From NCBI GenBank assembly GCA_013812515.1, contig JACCTI010000368.1:1-8482 (forward strand): a stretch of DNA of 8,482 bases. Reading direction: 5' to 3'. This DNA is from Chthoniobacterales bacterium. GTDB taxonomy: Bacteria; Verrucomicrobiota; Verrucomicrobiia; Chthoniobacterales; UBA10450. The notes under the pieces are model-generated. The model saw only the letters and a list, made by a program, of their open reading frames with translations, was not told the DNA's origin and made no database searches. The first letter of the stretch is position 1. Each line of letters starts with the position of its first letter. Positions 1 to 5,569 of the stretch are shown piece after piece. Position numbers and translations under genes: made by a program.

Positions 1-52
1 CGCCGCGGCTTCGAATTCTTCGCCGGGGAAGGCTACCGCAGCGTCACCCTCA
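1..52 (+). repeat. 52-bp exact direct repeat, first copy (second at 487-538)
   Basis: Bases 1-52 are identical to 487-538 and diverge at base 53/539. The offset is 486 bp, exactly 162 codons, and both copies are in the aminotransferase frame. The second copy sits in its natural context, followed by TLTCVRNN as in family members. The first is joined abruptly to the HNETSTGV motif. The pattern is that of a tandem duplication of a 486-bp unit with the junction after base 52, or of an assembly path looped at a contig end. Confidence 0.95.
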
Positions 53-729
53 TCCACAACGAGACCTCCACCGGCGTCATGAATCCGCTCCCCGAGATCT
101 GCTGCACCATGGCGAAATACCCCGACGTGCAGCTGATCGTGGACACCGTCTCCTCCTTCTCCGCTATGCCGATCGCCATGGACTCGTTAGGTATCGACGC
201 CCTCCTCACCGGCAGCCAGAAAGCCCTCGCGCTCCCGCCGGGATTTTCCCTCTTCAGCGTCTCCGAGCGCGCCTTCGCTCGCGCGAAAGAGCAGAAAGAC
301 CGCGGCTACTACTTCGATTTCCTCGAGTTCAAGAAGAACCAGGAAAACAACATGACCCCCACCACGCCGAGCATCGCGCACATCCACGCGTTGCAATCAA
401 AGCTCGACGACATCTTCACCGAAGGCCTCGCCAATCGCCACGAACGCCACCGCCGCACCAACGCGTTGGTGCACGAGTGGGTCCGCCGCCGCGGCTTCGA
501 ATTCTTCGCCGGGGAAGGCTACCGCAGCGTCACCCTCACCTGCGTCCGAAACAACCGCGCCATCGACGTCGCCGACCTTGTGAAGCGCTTGCGCGCCAGG
601 CACCACGTCGTCATCGACGGCGGCTACGGCAAAATAAAAGGCGAGACCTTCCGCCTCTCGAACATGGGCGACGAAACCGAAGAAACCGTGTCGCACCTCC
701 TCGCGTGTCTCGATGATTGTCTCGGGTAG
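1..729 (+). CDS. PLP-dependent class V aminotransferase (alanine/serine-glyoxylate type), 5'-partial
   Basis: Frame 1 is open from the first base to the TAG at 727-729, giving 242 residues of the middle and C-terminal part of a fold-type I aminotransferase. HNETSTGV (residues 19-26) is the substrate/PLP-side motif of the alanine-/serine-glyoxylate group. DTVSSFS (48-54) carries the PLP-binding Asp. GSQKALALPPG (71-81) carries the Schiff-base Lys74 (codon 220-222). The C-terminal GGYGKIKGETFRLSNMG contains the Arg expected to bind the substrate carboxylate. The family transfers amino groups from alanine or serine to glyoxylate or similar keto acids in the cytoplasm; the exact substrate cannot be told. 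The N-terminal third lies outside the window. Residues 1-17 are odd: they repeat residues 163-179 exactly at DNA level and stand where family members have unrelated sequence just before HNETSTGV, so the true upstream sequence is probably missing or duplicated. Confidence 0.88.
   Translation, partial: RRGFEFFAGEGYRSVTLIHNETSTGVMNPLPEICCTMAKYPDVQLIVDTVSSFSAMPIAMDSLGIDALLTGSQKALALPPGFSLFSVSERAFARAKEQKDRGYYFDFLEFKKNQENNMTPTTPSIAHIHALQSKLDDIFTEGLANRHERHRRTNALVHEWVRRRGFEFFAGEGYRSVTLTCVRNNRAIDVADLVKRLRARHHVVIDGGYGKIKGETFRLSNMGDETEETVSHLLACLDDCLG
487..538 (+). repeat. 52-bp exact direct repeat, second (native) copy
   Basis: Partner of the repeat at 1-52. It encodes the stretch running into SVTL in the small C-terminal domain of the aminotransferase, where such sequence is expected. 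This copy is therefore taken as the original. Confidence 0.95.
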
Positions 730-749
730 CGCGCGCCTCTGGCGTGCTG

Positions 750-770
750 GCGAATGCGTCCCGCATTCGC
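750..770. terminator. perfect 9-bp hairpin between convergent genes
   Basis: GCGAATGCG (750-758), loop TCC, CGCATTCGC (762-770). It lies 20 bases after the aminotransferase stop and 9 bases past the alkD-like stop, so it could end transcription from both sides. There is no clear T tract on either side, so intrinsic termination is not certain; a barrier to convergent transcription is the likely role. Confidence 0.5.
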
Positions 771-779
771 GAACTTCGC

Positions 780-1511
780 TCACGATTTCAGCCGCATGGT
801 CGTCGCGCTCGTGAGATCTCTGAGCGCGTCCTGGCCAATCCAGCGCGGCGTCCTCTCCGTCGAACCAGCCAAACTCCGCGCAACCTCCATCGCCGCCGCG
901 TGCAGTGCCCGGTTGCGCTGGCCGATTCGCCGCAGCGCCCAGCTCACCGCTTTCTTCACAAAGTTGCGGTCGTCGCTGGCGGCACGTTTGACCAGCCGTA
1001 GTCCGCGGAGAAACGGCTGGTCACCGGTGGTCTTGTCATGGCCCGCGACGCTGGCCAGGAGAGCAAACGCCGCGCGCCGGACAAACTCTCCGTGCGCGTC
1101 GATCCACTCCGTGACCTTGGCGAACGCGTGTGGCGTGCGGTCGAAAAGGTGAAAGCACACGGTGTCGCAGATTGCCCAATTGTCGAAATCGCGTGCCCAC
1201 CGATCCATCAACGCCGGCGTCACACGCTCCGGCTCGGCGACGAAAGCAGCGAGCATCCGCGCCTCATAAATCCCCGTCTTCCACAGAGCGAGCGCGAGCC
1301 GGTGATTGCGACCGAGTTCCTTCGCGTACCCGCGGAGATCAGCCACCGACACCCCGAGGATGCACTTGGAGCGAATGGCGTATCGCGCCATTCCCTCCCG
1401 GTTGCGTTTGCTGCCGCGGCGCTCGAGCCACGCCACGGCGGCACGCACCTCTTCGTCGATTGGGCGCACCACGTCAGTCGCGTGCTTCTTCCGCGATGCT
1501 GCCTTTTGCAT
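780..1511 (-). CDS. AlkD-like DNA alkylation repair glycosylase
   Basis: A 243-residue protein of the HEAT-like ALK-repeat family that excises N3- and N7-alkylated purines from DNA without flipping the base. Amphipathic helix pairs run through the whole chain. The central DFDNWAICD has Trp112 and Asp116 at the same spacing as the Trp/catalytic Asp pair of Bacillus cereus AlkD (known from the family). EFVRRAAFALLAS (142-154) and NFVKKAVSWALRRIG (183-197) are the following repeats, with Arg145/146 and Trp191 as candidate DNA-contact residues. Length is normal for the family, with a basic N-terminal tail (about residues 1-16). The ATG at 1509-1511 has no strong Shine-Dalgarno sequence. The gene stands alone, convergent to the aminotransferase and divergent from the VOC gene, with about 95 bases for both promoters. 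Confidence 0.87.
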   Translation of the reverse strand: MQKAASRKKHATDVVRPIDEEVRAAVAWLERRGSKRNREGMARYAIRSKCILGVSVADLRGYAKELGRNHRLALALWKTGIYEARMLAAFVAEPERVTPALMDRWARDFDNWAICDTVCFHLFDRTPHAFAKVTEWIDAHGEFVRRAAFALLASVAGHDKTTGDQPFLRGLRLVKRAASDDRNFVKKAVSWALRRIGQRNRALHAAAMEVARSLAGSTERTPRWIGQDALRDLTSATTMRLKS

Positions 1512-1606
1512 AATGCCCGCAGTCTAGAGTAAAGCTGATGCAGTCGCAGCTCTCAGGCGCTCGGGGCGTCTTGCTCCACGATCGTTCGGCTGCCATGCTG
1601 CGCGTC

Positions 1607-2095
1607 ATGGCGATCGCGAAACAGAAAATCGTGCCGTTCCTCTGGTTCGACACTCAGGCTGAGGACGCGGTGCAGTTCTACCTCTCCGTCTTCGAGAGTG
1701 GACAAGTTACTGCGACCACGCGCTACGGCCCCGAAGGTCCGGGCGCCGCAGGATCAGTCATGACCATCGCGTTCGAGCTGGAGGGACAGCAATTCGTCGG
1801 GCTAAATGGCGGCCCGAACTTCAAGTTCAACGAAGCCGTCTCCTTCGTCGTCAACTGCGAGACACAGCAGGAGATCGACCACTACTGGGGTGCGCTTACC
1901 GCCGACGGTGGTCAGCCGATCCAGTGCGGCTGGCTGAAGGACAAATACGGCCTCGCCTGGCAAATCGTACCGGTGGTGTTCTGGGAATTGATCCAGAGCT
2001 CAGACGCAGCCCGCGTCAGCCGAGTCATGCAAGCCATGATGCAGATGCAAAAGTTCGACATCGCGGCACTCGAACGCGCCGCGGCGGAGCAATGA
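1607..2095 (+). CDS. PhnB-like VOC-superfamily protein (3-demethylubiquinone-9 3-methyltransferase-like fold)
   Basis: A 162-residue cytoplasmic protein of the vicinal-oxygen-chelate/glyoxalase fold. The opening KIVPFLWFDTQAEDAVQFYLSVF is the typical beta-strand plus helix of PhnB-like proteins. Later, VSFVVNCETQQEIDHYWGAL and CGWLKDKYGLAWQIVP match the second half of the family pattern. Family members are often annotated as 3-demethylubiquinone methyltransferases, but that activity is not shown for this group; substrate unknown. An in-frame ATG at 1538 would add 23 residues without family resemblance, so I start at the ATG at 1607 directly before AIAKQKI; 1595 is an alternative. No clear Shine-Dalgarno sequence is seen. 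The stop overlaps the start of the next gene by ATGA (2092-2095), which indicates translational coupling. Confidence 0.85.
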   Translation: MAIAKQKIVPFLWFDTQAEDAVQFYLSVFESGQVTATTRYGPEGPGAAGSVMTIAFELEGQQFVGLNGGPNFKFNEAVSFVVNCETQQEIDHYWGALTADGGQPIQCGWLKDKYGLAWQIVPVVFWELIQSSDAARVSRVMQAMMQMQKFDIAALERAAAEQ

Positions 2096-2892
2096 AGTCG
2101 CTGCACCCGAGTTGGCCGCCCGATCGCCAGATCGTCATCGGCATGCTGCACCTGCCCGCATTGGCCGGCGCGCCACTGGCGAAGCTCGGTCTGCAACAAA
2201 TCCGTGACGCCATTCTCCGCGATGCTGAAACACTCGCAGCAGGTGGCGTTCACGGGCTCATGATGGAGAACTTCGGCGACGTGCCGTTCTTTCCCGGTGC
2301 AGTGCCCGTGCACGTCGTGGCGCAGATGACCGCCCTCGCCTGCGCTGTCCGCGCCGCGACCGATCTCCCGCTCGGCATCAACGTGCTGCGGAATGACGGC
2401 CGCGCCGCGCTCGCCATCGCCCATGCCGCAGGTGCCGATTTCATCCGCGTCAATGTCCTCTGCGGCGCACGTGTCGCAGACCAAGGCCTCATCCAGGGCA
2501 TCGCGCACGACCTCCGCCGCGACCAGGTGCTGCTCGGCGCCACCAACGTGAAGATCTTCGCTGACGTGGACGTGAAACACTCCGCCCCGCTCGCCGAGCG
2601 CCCGTTGGAAGACGAAGTCGCCGACGTGGTGGAGCGCGGCCGCGCCGACGCCGTGGTGGTGAGCGGCGCCGGCACCGGGAAAGCCACCGATCCCGCAAAA
2701 GCAGAGCGCGTAAAGCGCGCCGCCCCTGAGACCCCCGTCTTCATCGGCAGCGGCATCACGCCCGAGACCATCGCGCAATTCCGCGACAGCGCCGACGGCT
2801 TCATCGTGGGCACCGCGCTAAAGCAGAACGGCACCGCCACAAACCCGGTGGAGCTCACCCTCGTCCGTGCGCTACTGGCGGTACTCAGCTAA
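2092..2892 (+). CDS. BtpA/SgcQ-family TIM-barrel protein
   Basis: A 266-residue protein of the BtpA/SgcQ family. Cyanobacterial BtpA is needed for photosystem I assembly or stability; in non-photosynthetic bacteria the role is unknown, and a sugar- or nucleoside-related enzyme is suspected from the barrel fold. Barrel motifs in order: IGMLHLPALAGAP (15-27), GVHGLMMENFGD, LGINVLRND, AGADFIRVNVLCGA, TNVKIFADVDVKHSAP, ADAVVVSGAGTG and VFIGSGITPE, with phosphate-binding-like Gly-rich ends. The start at 2092 is set by the ATGA overlap with the VOC gene, with a GGAG just upstream. In-frame ATGs farther upstream lie inside the VOC gene. A diverged copy of the last 48 codons recurs at 3627-3770. Confidence 0.88.
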   Translation: MKSLHPSWPPDRQIVIGMLHLPALAGAPLAKLGLQQIRDAILRDAETLAAGGVHGLMMENFGDVPFFPGAVPVHVVAQMTALACAVRAATDLPLGINVLRNDGRAALAIAHAAGADFIRVNVLCGARVADQGLIQGIAHDLRRDQVLLGATNVKIFADVDVKHSAPLAERPLEDEVADVVERGRADAVVVSGAGTGKATDPAKAERVKRAAPETPVFIGSGITPETIAQFRDSADGFIVGTALKQNGTATNPVELTLVRALLAVLS

Positions 2893-2901
2893 CCTCCCAG
2901 C

Positions 2902-3615
2902 ATGCGCATCGCACCCACAGCAGCTGCAGCCTTGCTCTTTCTCGCGGCCACCGCGCTCGCCGAAGAAGCCCCGCTCCTCACCGACCACACACCCGCCGCT
3001 TTCCGTGAGCTCGAGCCGGCGCAGCAGAGAATCGACCCCGCCGCGATCGACGACGACCTCCTCGCCGCCGCAGTTTTCCACGAGACGAACACCCGCCGTG
3101 AACAGCACCACCTCCCGCCGCTGAAGCACGACCCGCGCGTGCGTGCAGCGGCCACCATGCAGGTCGAGATCCTTCGGGAGCGGAAGGTGGTCGCGCATGA
3201 AAACCCGGAGCAGCCGGAGAAGGCGACGCCGCAGGACAGAATCAAGCTTACCGGCCTCGAGCCGCAGTTCATCGCCGAGAATCTCTCCACAGCTTTCCTG
3301 CTTGAATACAAACCGGGCGAACAGATCCTCGTCGAAGCCGAAGGGGACCAGACAATCTACCGCCGCGAGCCCGGCGGCCCTGCGATTCAGCCGCACACCT
3401 ACCTGAGCTTGGCGTCCACCTTGCTCGACCAGTGGATGAACTCACCCGATCATCGCATCAACATCCTCGCGCCCGAAGCACAGTATCTGGGCACCGCCTG
3501 TCGCCTCGCCCGCGACGAGCAGCAGATGCACATTTTCTATTGCGGGCAGGTCTTCTTCGCCCCATTCCCGCCGGGCGAAACGCCGCTCCTGGCCACTCCT
3601 TCGCCTGCTCCGTAG
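2902..3615 (+). CDS. secreted CAP-domain (SCP/YkwD-like) protein
   Basis: A 237-residue protein with a signal peptide: Met-Arg, a hydrophobic stretch to about residue 19, and a likely cut after ALA (18-20). It is expected in the periplasm or outside. CAP features: NTRREQHHLPPLKHDPRVRAAA (63-84, helix 1 and the DPRV turn), VAHENP with His99, AENL with Glu126, and WMNSPDHRINIL with His184. These give the His/Glu/His cavity of CAP proteins, which may bind a metal. About 50 residues lie between AENL and WMNS, somewhat long for the family. Cys200 and Cys214 could form a disulfide. Bacterial CAP proteins of this kind have no settled function. It begins 9 bases after btpA, probably in the same transcript, without a visible Shine-Dalgarno sequence. 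The Pro-rich tail ends just before the btpA remnant. Confidence 0.85.
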   Translation: MRIAPTAAAALLFLAATALAEEAPLLTDHTPAAFRELEPAQQRIDPAAIDDDLLAAAVFHETNTRREQHHLPPLKHDPRVRAAATMQVEILRERKVVAHENPEQPEKATPQDRIKLTGLEPQFIAENLSTAFLLEYKPGEQILVEAEGDQTIYRREPGGPAIQPHTYLSLASTLLDQWMNSPDHRINILAPEAQYLGTACRLARDEQQMHIFYCGQVFFAPFPPGETPLLATPSPAP

Positions 3616-3626
3616 GAATACAGGAG

Positions 3627-3770
3627 ATCACCGCAGAAACGATCCCGCAATTCCGCGACAGCGCCGACGGCTTCATCGTCGGCACCGCCCTGGAGGAAAC
3701 CGGCACCGCCACAAACCCGGTGCAGCTCAGCCGCGTCCGCGCCTTACTGGCAGCTCCGTCTGAAAGTTGA
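3627..3770 (+). pseudogene. 3' fragment of a second btpA-like gene
   Basis: Bases 3627-3770 copy the end of the intact btpA gene (2755-2892). The first 42 codons align without gaps at 106 of 126 bases (84%), including identical blocks of 34 bp (around CAATTCCGCGACAGCG) and 22 bp (around CACCGCCACAAACCC). Ten of the 18 differing codons are synonymous, so the two copies diverged while both were coding. The fragment reads ITAETIPQFRDSADGF and ends in its own TGA at 3768-3770. Its upstream frame runs into the CAP gene out of frame, so no N-terminal barrel exists and no start is visible. It is a relic of a paralogue or of a replaced or foreign btpA allele. The left breakpoint lies within about 12 bases of the CAP stop codon. 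Confidence 0.9.
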
Positions 3771-3801
3771 CCTCGATCTCCGCATCGGCGACAGAAGTGC
3801 G

Positions 3802-4068
3802 ATGAAAGTCGCCTCGAAGTCGCCGCGGAAGTCGCCTCCGTCTCCTGCAGGGCGCGCCACTGTCACGTTGAGCGCCGAGACATACCGCAAGGTCGATGAG
3901 CTTCGAGGGGAACACTCCCGCTCTGCCTGGATCCAGCGGCTCGTGGATCGAGAGGAAGAACGCCGCGCCCGCGACGAGTTGGCCGAGGTTCTGCGGGAAC
4001 AATACACCCCTGCAGTCGCCGCCGAGACGCTCGTGGTGAACGAGGAGTTCCCGATCCACGACACGTGA
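3802..4068 (+). CDS. CcdA-like ribbon-helix-helix antitoxin
   Basis: An 88-residue protein. After a basic Lys/Ser/Pro-rich lead of about 17 residues comes ATVTLSAETYRKVDELRGEHSRSAWIQRLVDRE (19-51). This is one beta strand and two helices, as in ribbon-helix-helix antitoxins such as CcdA, which bind their own promoter as dimers. The charged tail ending VVNEEFPIHDT should be the disordered toxin-binding segment. The stop overlaps the GTG of the next gene by GTGA (4065-4068), as in coupled type II toxin-antitoxin pairs. The ATG at 3802 is the only Met codon and has a weak AGAAG upstream. The N-terminal lead is encoded by three 12-base units (3805-3840). Assignment rests on pattern and gene arrangement; autoregulation is inferred from the family. 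Confidence 0.7.
   Translation: MKVASKSPRKSPPSPAGRATVTLSAETYRKVDELRGEHSRSAWIQRLVDREEERRARDELAEVLREQYTPAVAAETLVVNEEFPIHDT
3805..3840 (+). repeat. three imperfect 12-bp tandem units in the antitoxin start
   Basis: Units share AAGTCGCC followed by TCG, GCGG or TCCG, with a period of 12 bases (4 codons). They encode Lys-x-(Ala/Pro)-x repeats at the extreme N-terminus of the antitoxin. Copy-number change would keep the frame. Confidence 0.75.
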
Positions 4069-4352
4069 GGCTGGCGGTTTACTCTTCGGTCGCAGGGAAC
4101 GCTCTGCCGAACCTCATCGCGCTCCAGGATGAGGTGCTCGCCGCGTTGCCAACCGTACTCGTCTGCCCGCTGCGTGCCGGCATGGCAGTGACCGCGCTGC
4201 GCGTGGCGGTCGAATGGGCAGGAGAAGCGCTGATCGCCTGCCCGGAACTGGCGCGGCCGATCCGACGCACCGGGCTACATCGGCGAGGCTCGCTGGATGA
4301 AGCAACCTCCGGAGAAATCATGCGGCGCTTCCACCTGCTGCTCGCTCGTTAA
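4065..4352 (+). CDS. CcdB-like toxin (CcdB/MazF fold)
   Basis: A 95-residue protein starting at GTG 4065, inside the antitoxin stop. The order of motifs follows CcdB: N-terminal strand LAVYSS, the helix/strand ALPNLIALQDEVLAALPTVLVCPLRA (residues 13-38; CcdB has VDVQSDI...RMVIPLAS), a middle hairpin LRVAVEWAGEALIACPELA, RPIRRTG, then a C-terminal helix SLDEATSGEIMRRFHLLLAR. E. coli CcdB poisons DNA gyrase through its C-terminal helix. Whether this homologue targets gyrase or is an RNase of the related MazF fold cannot be told from sequence; the C-terminal helix lacks the Trp-Gly-Ile ending of E. coli CcdB. Similarity is distant but the overlap with a ribbon-helix-helix gene supports the call. 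Confidence 0.65.
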   Translation: MRLAVYSSVAGNALPNLIALQDEVLAALPTVLVCPLRAGMAVTALRVAVEWAGEALIACPELARPIRRTGLHRRGSLDEATSGEIMRRFHLLLAR

Positions 4353-4372
4353 AATGCTCCGCCTCTTCGATT

Positions 4373-4411
4373 GAAAACAGGAAGGGCACCCTCGTTTCCG
4401 GGAACGCCCCT
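4373..4411 (-). terminator. possible intrinsic terminator of the RelE-type module
   Basis: Read on the minus strand: AGGGGC and GCCCT arms (4383-4411) enclose an inner CGTT/AACG pairing, followed by GTTTTC (4373-4378). The outer stem needs a bulged base. It lies about 80 bases past the toxin stop and could also limit convergent transcription between the two modules. Confidence 0.35.
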
Positions 4412-4491
4412 CCGCCGATATTCACGATGGCACGGCGCCCACGGTGTGATTGTCTAAGAGGCGCCGCGCTGCGAATGCTGATCGCATCGCA

Positions 4492-4746
4492 TTACCGATA
4501 CGCTTCGCGGCGGTGACGAATGCGGTTGATTCGCAACACGCGAATCTCGTCGGCAATCTCGTAGATGATGCGGTAGTCGCCGACGCGAATACGCCAGTCG
4601 TGCTTTGTTCCGGCGAGTTTGCGGCTGCCGGCAGGCCGCGGGTTCTTTGCGAGAGTCCTGAGGGCCGTGGCGACGCGAGGCCGAACGTCAGGAGCGAGTC
4701 GTCTGAGGTCCTTTTCGGCCGCGCGCTCGACGATGACCTCGTACAT
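4492..4746 (-). CDS. RelE/ParE-superfamily toxin
   Basis: An 84-residue protein with the full RelE-type layout: strand YEVIVERAAEKDLRRL (2-17), helix PDVRPRVATALRTLAKNP, then KLAGTKHDWRIRVGDYRIIYEI (43-64) and IRVLRINRIRHRREAYR. RelE toxins cut mRNA in the ribosomal A site. Arg52, Arg54 and Arg59 plus the terminal Arg/Tyr cluster (79-84) occupy places where active family members hold catalytic or rRNA-contact residues, so nothing suggests inactivation. ParE members instead act on gyrase; this C-terminal HRREAYR ending is more typical of RelE. The start lies 3 bases after the antitoxin stop, so the two genes form one operon with the antitoxin first. The module is convergent to the CcdAB-like pair. 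Confidence 0.87.
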   Translation of the reverse strand: MYEVIVERAAEKDLRRLAPDVRPRVATALRTLAKNPRPAGSRKLAGTKHDWRIRVGDYRIIYEIADEIRVLRINRIRHRREAYR

Positions 4747-4749
4747 AAG

Positions 4750-4950
4750 TCACTTCTTCGGCAGCTCGGCGAGGACCTCCTCGAGCGGTCGGTAGTGCAG
4801 CTTCTTGCGGCGCGCCTTTTTCAACCAGGCGACGTCTTCCGCATCCTCAAGCCGCTCCATGATTTCCTGATAACGCTTGATCGGCAGAATCACAGAGACG
4901 GGCTTGCCGTTTTTCGTAATGATCTCGGGCTCCCGCAGCGTGGCTTTCAT
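4750..4950 (-). CDS. Phd/YefM-family antitoxin, apparently N-terminally shortened
   Basis: A 66-residue protein. IITKNGKPVSVILPIKRYQEI (10-30) is the core strand-turn-strand plus helix of Phd/YefM antitoxins. The following acidic/basic helix and HYRPLEEVLAELPKK are the toxin-neutralising C-terminal part. Family members normally have about 20-25 residues before this core (an MKxxxxxELRxxLxxxLxxV helix that helps bind the operator); here only 9 are present. An in-frame TGA lies a few codons upstream, so a longer start is excluded. Either a short variant or an internal deletion has removed part of the DNA-binding region, which could weaken autorepression while keeping toxin binding. It lies just past the rnpB terminator on the same strand. 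Confidence 0.82.
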   Translation of the reverse strand: MKATLREPEIITKNGKPVSVILPIKRYQEIMERLEDAEDVAWLKKARRKKLHYRPLEEVLAELPKK

Positions 4951-5016
4951 GATGTGACAATATCAACCCGGCACGTTCGAGTAAACCACCGCGCGCGCAG
5001 CATTCTCCAGCTCCGT

Positions 5017-5061
5017 AGAAAAGCAGATGGGCGCCTCCGTCTCCGAAGGCGCCCTCCATCT
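5017..5061 (-). terminator. intrinsic terminator of rnpB
   Basis: On the minus strand, directly after the RNase P RNA 3' end: AGATGG, bulge AGG, GCGCCT, a 10-base loop, AGGCGC, CCATCT, then GCTTTTCT. A perfect 8-bp alternative stem GGGCGCCT/AGGCGCCC (5029-5036/5047-5054) sits at its core. It separates rnpB from the RelE-type module on the same strand. Confidence 0.85.
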
Positions 5062-5481
5062 CGATGGCGATAAGCCGAATTCTGTCAGCCGCCGAAGCGA
5101 CCCGATGATCATTTATCTCATCCCGCTTGCGCAGGACGCCCGCTGCGCCGAGACCGCGGTCGGAGACCAGCCATCCCAGCGCGCGTGATGCGACGATACC
5201 CGAGGGAACACGGACCGGCTGCCCTCCCTCTGTTTTGTCTTGCACCGCATGGGGTTTTTCGTGCCTCGCGGATCACTCCGCGAGCGGTGAGCTCTTACCT
5301 CGCCATTTCAACCTTACCCGCCGGCATCGCTGCCGAAGGGCGGTGTATTTTCTGCGACACTTTCCATCACCGCCCTCTTGGGAGAACGATGTCCGCGTGT
5401 TTTACGCGGCATGCTGCCGTGTGGTGTTCGGACTTTCCTCTGGCGGCAACTTCTTCCCGCCAGCGATCATCTGCCATCGGG
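5062..5481 (-). ncRNA. rnpB: RNase P RNA, bacterial type A
   Basis: The catalytic RNA that removes 5' leaders from pre-tRNAs. Read on the minus strand from about 5481, the P1 strand CGATGGC pairs with GCCATCG at the 3' end (5062-5068). Then follow a P3 hairpin CTGGCGG/CCGCCAG (5440-5463) and the conserved P4 core GAGGAAAGTCCG (5429-5440). CAGAAAATACACCGCC, GGGTAAGG and GAGGTAAGAGCTCACCG belong to the specificity domain. Next are AACCCCATGCGGTGCAAGAC, the GGGTA that pairs with tRNA CCA (GGT at 5198-5200), GATGAGATAAATGATCATCG and the terminal ACAGAATTCGGCTTAT (5070-5085). A P19-like hairpin with a GCAA loop (5122-5135) and an extra hairpin with a TTCG loop (5088-5101, P20 position) are present. 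At about 420 nt it is somewhat longer than E. coli M1 RNA (377 nt). The ends are estimated from P1. All core elements are intact. Confidence 0.96.
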
Positions 5482-5568
5482 TCTAACGATAGCAGAATCA
5501 TGAAAGCAGGAAAGCAGGAAGAGGCGGCCCGGCACGATGTCGACGGAGGAACAGAATAGAGGAGCTTC
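5482..5568 (-). promoter_or_regulatory. presumed rnpB promoter region
   Basis: The region directly upstream of the RNase P RNA 5' end must hold its promoter. On the minus strand TATCGT lies about 7 bases before the inferred start and could be a -10 box, but no convincing -35 hexamer is placed 16-18 bases farther up. A purine-rich stretch on the plus strand repeats AAAGCAGG twice (5502-5520). No open frame here looks real. Confidence 0.3.
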
Positions 5569-5569
5569 G

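Noticed and set aside
1912..2778. A 288-codon minus-strand open frame opposite the VOC and BtpA genes
   Set aside because: The plus strand encodes clear family proteins; the antisense translation is His/Gly/Ala-rich and results from high GC content.
3432..3770. An open frame that seems to fuse new sequence to a BtpA tail
   Set aside because: Its first half is the CAP gene read out of frame. Only the last 48 codons have homology, so it is treated as a gene remnant and not as a fusion protein.
4360..4463. 8-bp inverted repeat CGCCTCTT / AAGAGGCG between the two toxin-antitoxin modules
   Set aside because: An 8-bp match 88 bases apart is easily due to chance in GC-rich DNA, and no boundary or duplication accompanies it.
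4450..5073. A 207-codon plus-strand open frame opposite the RelE-type module
   Set aside because: Both minus-strand frames match known toxin and antitoxin families; the plus frame has no recognisable motif and runs into rnpB.
4847..5559. Open frames on both strands across the RNase P RNA, up to 132 codons
   Set aside because: They overlap a gene with all conserved RNase P RNA elements, and the translations are Arg/Ala/His-rich with no family resemblance.
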